Assembly: GCA_902515985.1 (NCBI GenBank) | Contig: CABXWY010000003.1 | Span: 62,001 to 126,000, forward strand | DNA length: 64,000 bases | From: an uncultured Pelagibacteraceae bacterium | GTDB lineage: Bacteria > Pseudomonadota > Alphaproteobacteria > Pelagibacterales > Pelagibacteraceae | Direction: 5' to 3' | Part shown: one piece after another, positions 62,191-64,000 of the stretch | Numbering within the stretch: the stretch's first letter is position 1 | Layout: every line of letters begins with the position of its first letter | The notes under the pieces: model-generated | The model's input: only the letters and a program-made list of their open reading frames with translations | Database searches by the model: none | What the model was told of the DNA's origin: nothing | Translations under genes and position numbers: made by a program

Positions 62191-63354
62191 TTATCCTAAC
62201 ATTTTTTTTACATTATCAAGAGCTTGAGAAATATTATCTCTTGATGCCGCAAAACTAAATCTTACATAATCATTACAACTTTTACCAAAAGCTGTTCCAG
62301 GAACTATGGCAACTCCTGCTTCGTGCATAGCTTTTTTACAAAATTCAGCACCACTCATCCCTGTTCCAGTTACTTTAGGAAAGGCATAAAAAGCACCTCC
62401 TGGCAAACTACACTCTACACCAGGCAAACTATTTAAGCCCTCATGAATTAGTTTTCTTCTCGCTGTAAATTTTTCCATCATTTCGTGTATAGAGTCGTCA
62501 GGGCCATCAAGTGCAGCTATACCTGCAAATTGGGCAGCTGCATTTACACATGAAACACTATTAATTAATAGTTTATTAACATGCTCAACAAGATGTTCAG
62601 GCCAAAAACTCCATCCCAGTCTCCAGCCAGTCATTGAATAAGCTTTGCTCCAACCCTCCAAAACTATAAGTCTATCTCTTAATTCTGGATAATGAAAAAA
62701 CGATGGCATTTCTTTGCCATCGAATATTTGTCTACTATAAATCTCATCACTTAAAATGGTCACATGAGGAAATTTTTTTAATCCTTCAGCCAATTTATCT
62801 ATTTCTGGTTTTTCTACAAAACTTCCTGTTGGATTATTTGGATTAATTAATATTAACAATCTTGTTTTATCATTAATCAAAGAGAGAATTTTATCTGCAT
62901 TGAATTTTAAATCTTTATCTTCAGTTAAGTCATACTTTACTGATGTTGAGCCTGTATAATTAATCATCGACTCATAAATTGGAAAAGCAGGAGTTGGGTG
63001 AATAATTTCTGCTCCTGGCTCACCAAAACATTGAATGGCATAAGTCATAGTAGGCTTTCCACCAGGCATAATTAATATTCTCTCTGAACTTACATCTGTA
63101 TTGTAACGTTTTTTAATCCATCTTGTTACAGCTTGCCTACACTCAGGAATACCATTTGACATTACATATCCATGATGTCCATCATCTAAAGCTTTCTTTG
63201 CAGCATCAACTACATGCTTTGGAGTTTTAAAATCTGGCTGGCCTAGCCCTAAATGAATCATAGGTTTTCCTTGTGCTTCAAGTTTTTTTGCTTCTGCTAA
63301 CACGCTAAAAGCAGTTTCAGTTCCTAATCTTTCTAAACTTTTTGCTAACTTCAT
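62191..63354 (-). CDS. Class I/II PLP aminotransferase
   Basis: 387 residues of the aspartate-aminotransferase fold. HLGLGQPDFKTPKHVVDAA, LINPNNPTGSFVEKPE, ILSDEIYSRQIF, the PLP lysine in GWSKAYSMTGWRLGWS and the carboxylate arginine in DYVRFSFA. Likely an alanine, aspartate or broad-range transaminase. It is encoded among 2-hydroxyacid oxidases, which suggests a role in handling 2-oxoacid products such as pyruvate or glyoxylate (inference). Confidence 0.88.
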   Translation of the reverse strand: MKLAKSLERLGTETAFSVLAEAKKLEAQGKPMIHLGLGQPDFKTPKHVVDAAKKALDDGHHGYVMSNGIPECRQAVTRWIKKRYNTDVSSERILIMPGGKPTMTYAIQCFGEPGAEIIHPTPAFPIYESMINYTGSTSVKYDLTEDKDLKFNADKILSLINDKTRLLILINPNNPTGSFVEKPEIDKLAEGLKKFPHVTILSDEIYSRQIFDGKEMPSFFHYPELRDRLIVLEGWSKAYSMTGWRLGWSFWPEHLVEHVNKLLINSVSCVNAAAQFAGIAALDGPDDSIHEMMEKFTARRKLIHEGLNSLPGVECSLPGGAFYAFPKVTGTGMSGAEFCKKAMHEAGVAIVPGTAFGKSCNDYVRFSFAASRDNISQALDNVKKMLG

Positions 63355-63370
63355 TGTATGTCTCCAATCT

Positions 63371-64000
63371 TTATCTATAAATTAGTTTTGTGTTGTTAAG
63401 TTCTTTTAAATTTTTACAGCCCATCAATACCATATTTCTTTTAATTTCGTTATGCATTATTTTTAATAAATGTTCAACGCCTTGTTGGCCCCCTGCGCTC
63501 AAAGAAAACAGGAACATTTTACCGAAACTGCACGCTTTTGCCCCAGCAGCAATAGCTTTTAATACATGACTGCCTCTTCTAACTCCACCATCAAGAATAA
63601 TTTCCAGTTTATCACCTATAGCATCTGAGATAGCTTTTATTTGATCAAAAGGAGACCTTGATCCATCTAGTTGCCTTCCGCCGTGGTTAGACACCATAAT
63701 AGCAGTACATCCTATATCAATTGCCCTTTTAGCATCTTCAACAGACATCACTCCTTTTAAAGCAAAGGGTCCACCCCATTTCTTTGCACAATATTCTGCA
63801 TCTTTCCATCCCATTGCAGGATCATACTGTTCATTTATATATTCAATAACTGATTTAGCTATATTTGTTCCTTTGTCAGTTTTTTTTTTTACATTTGATA
63901 GTTCAAATTTTTCGCCAGTTAAATAATTAAATACCCATCGAGGACGCATTGCAAAACTCATTAAACTTTGTAGAGTTAGTTTTGGTGGAGTAGTAAATCC
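63371..64000 (-). CDS. lldD: FMN-dependent L-2-hydroxyacid dehydrogenase (C-terminal part)
   Basis: About 209 residues; the frame stays open to the window edge (beginning GFTTPPKLTLQSL), so the N-terminal part is outside. Features: PRWVFNYL, the substrate lysine in FALKGVMSVEDA, the catalytic histidine in MVSNHGGRQLDG, and the FMN loop LDGGVRRGSHVLKAIAAGA. It oxidises L-lactate or another L-2-hydroxyacid to a 2-oxoacid. It would be the first gene seen of the module leading to the TRAP operon. Lactate is the usual but not only substrate. Confidence 0.88.
   Translation of the reverse strand, partial: GFTTPPKLTLQSLMSFAMRPRWVFNYLTGEKFELSNVKKKTDKGTNIAKSVIEYINEQYDPAMGWKDAEYCAKKWGGPFALKGVMSVEDAKRAIDIGCTAIMVSNHGGRQLDGSRSPFDQIKAISDAIGDKLEIILDGGVRRGSHVLKAIAAGAKACSFGKMFLFSLSAGGQQGVEHLLKIMHNEIKRNMVLMGCKNLKELNNTKLIYR

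Overview
The window looks like a stretch of a SAR11-type (Pelagibacterales) alphaproteobacterial chromosome. The DNA is very AT-rich and almost every gap is only a few bases. The sequence carries the DMSP demethylase DmdA with DmdB- and DmdC-type partners, a SAM-II riboswitch before metX, a class I lysyl-tRNA synthetase start, TRAP transport, and an F1 ATPase operon without F0 genes. No non-coding stretch exceeds 300 bases (the longest is about 200). I found no rRNA, tRNA, CRISPR array, insertion sequence or phage gene.

Layout. 1-86 is the 5' end of lysK (minus). 174-5255 (plus) is trkH, ampG, a cytosolic NlpC/P60 peptidase and a TPR-sulfotransferase. 5232-7215 (minus) is tyrA and hisC. 7291-9799 (plus) is the SAM-II leader, metX, metW and gloB. 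9810-16405 (plus) is rplU, rpmA, obgE, proB, proA, nadD, rsfS, ctpA and rppH. 16398-21186 (minus) is atpHAGDC, with priA upstream at 21294-23249. 23450-52313 (minus) is an almost gapless run of 26 genes, in transcription order: ffh-rpsP-trmD-rplS, leuCDB, dmdC-dmdB-hydrolase-dmdA, asd, sdhCDAB, mmsA, mdh, sucCD, sucA-sucB-lpd, then a three-gene cassette (Fe/2-oxoglutarate oxygenase, methyltransferase, EgtD-like histidine methyltransferase). 52471-54205 (plus) is dapF and ftsY. 54198-64000 (minus) is a hydroxyacid/amino-acid module (lldD fragment, aminotransferase, GlcD-type oxidase, hydroxyacid dehydrogenase) followed by a TRAP transporter, an amidase, a 58-residue membrane protein and a membrane-anchored hydrolase.

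How the genes fit together. DmdA-DmdB-DmdC would turn DMSP into methyl-H4folate and a methylthio-acyl-CoA that yields methanethiol. Asd and MetX supply the O-acetylhomoserine that can accept methanethiol or sulfide, and the SAM-II element senses the end product. The sdh/mdh/suc/lpd block is most of the oxidative TCA cycle beyond 2-oxoglutarate, with ATP synthase F1 nearby. The TRAP system and the 2-hydroxyacid oxidases suggest uptake and oxidation of small organic acids.

The parts least explained by known biology are: the oxygenase-methyltransferase-EgtD cassette (23450-26285), which has no ergothioneine sulfur-insertion gene and whose two leading genes use arginine codons unlike their neighbours; a four-helix inverted-repeat structure upstream of ffh (52329-52422); an alpha/beta hydrolase inside the dmd cluster that seems to start at CTG; and ribosomal proteins S16 and L19 with long low-complexity tails, S16's made of perfect 42-bp repeats.
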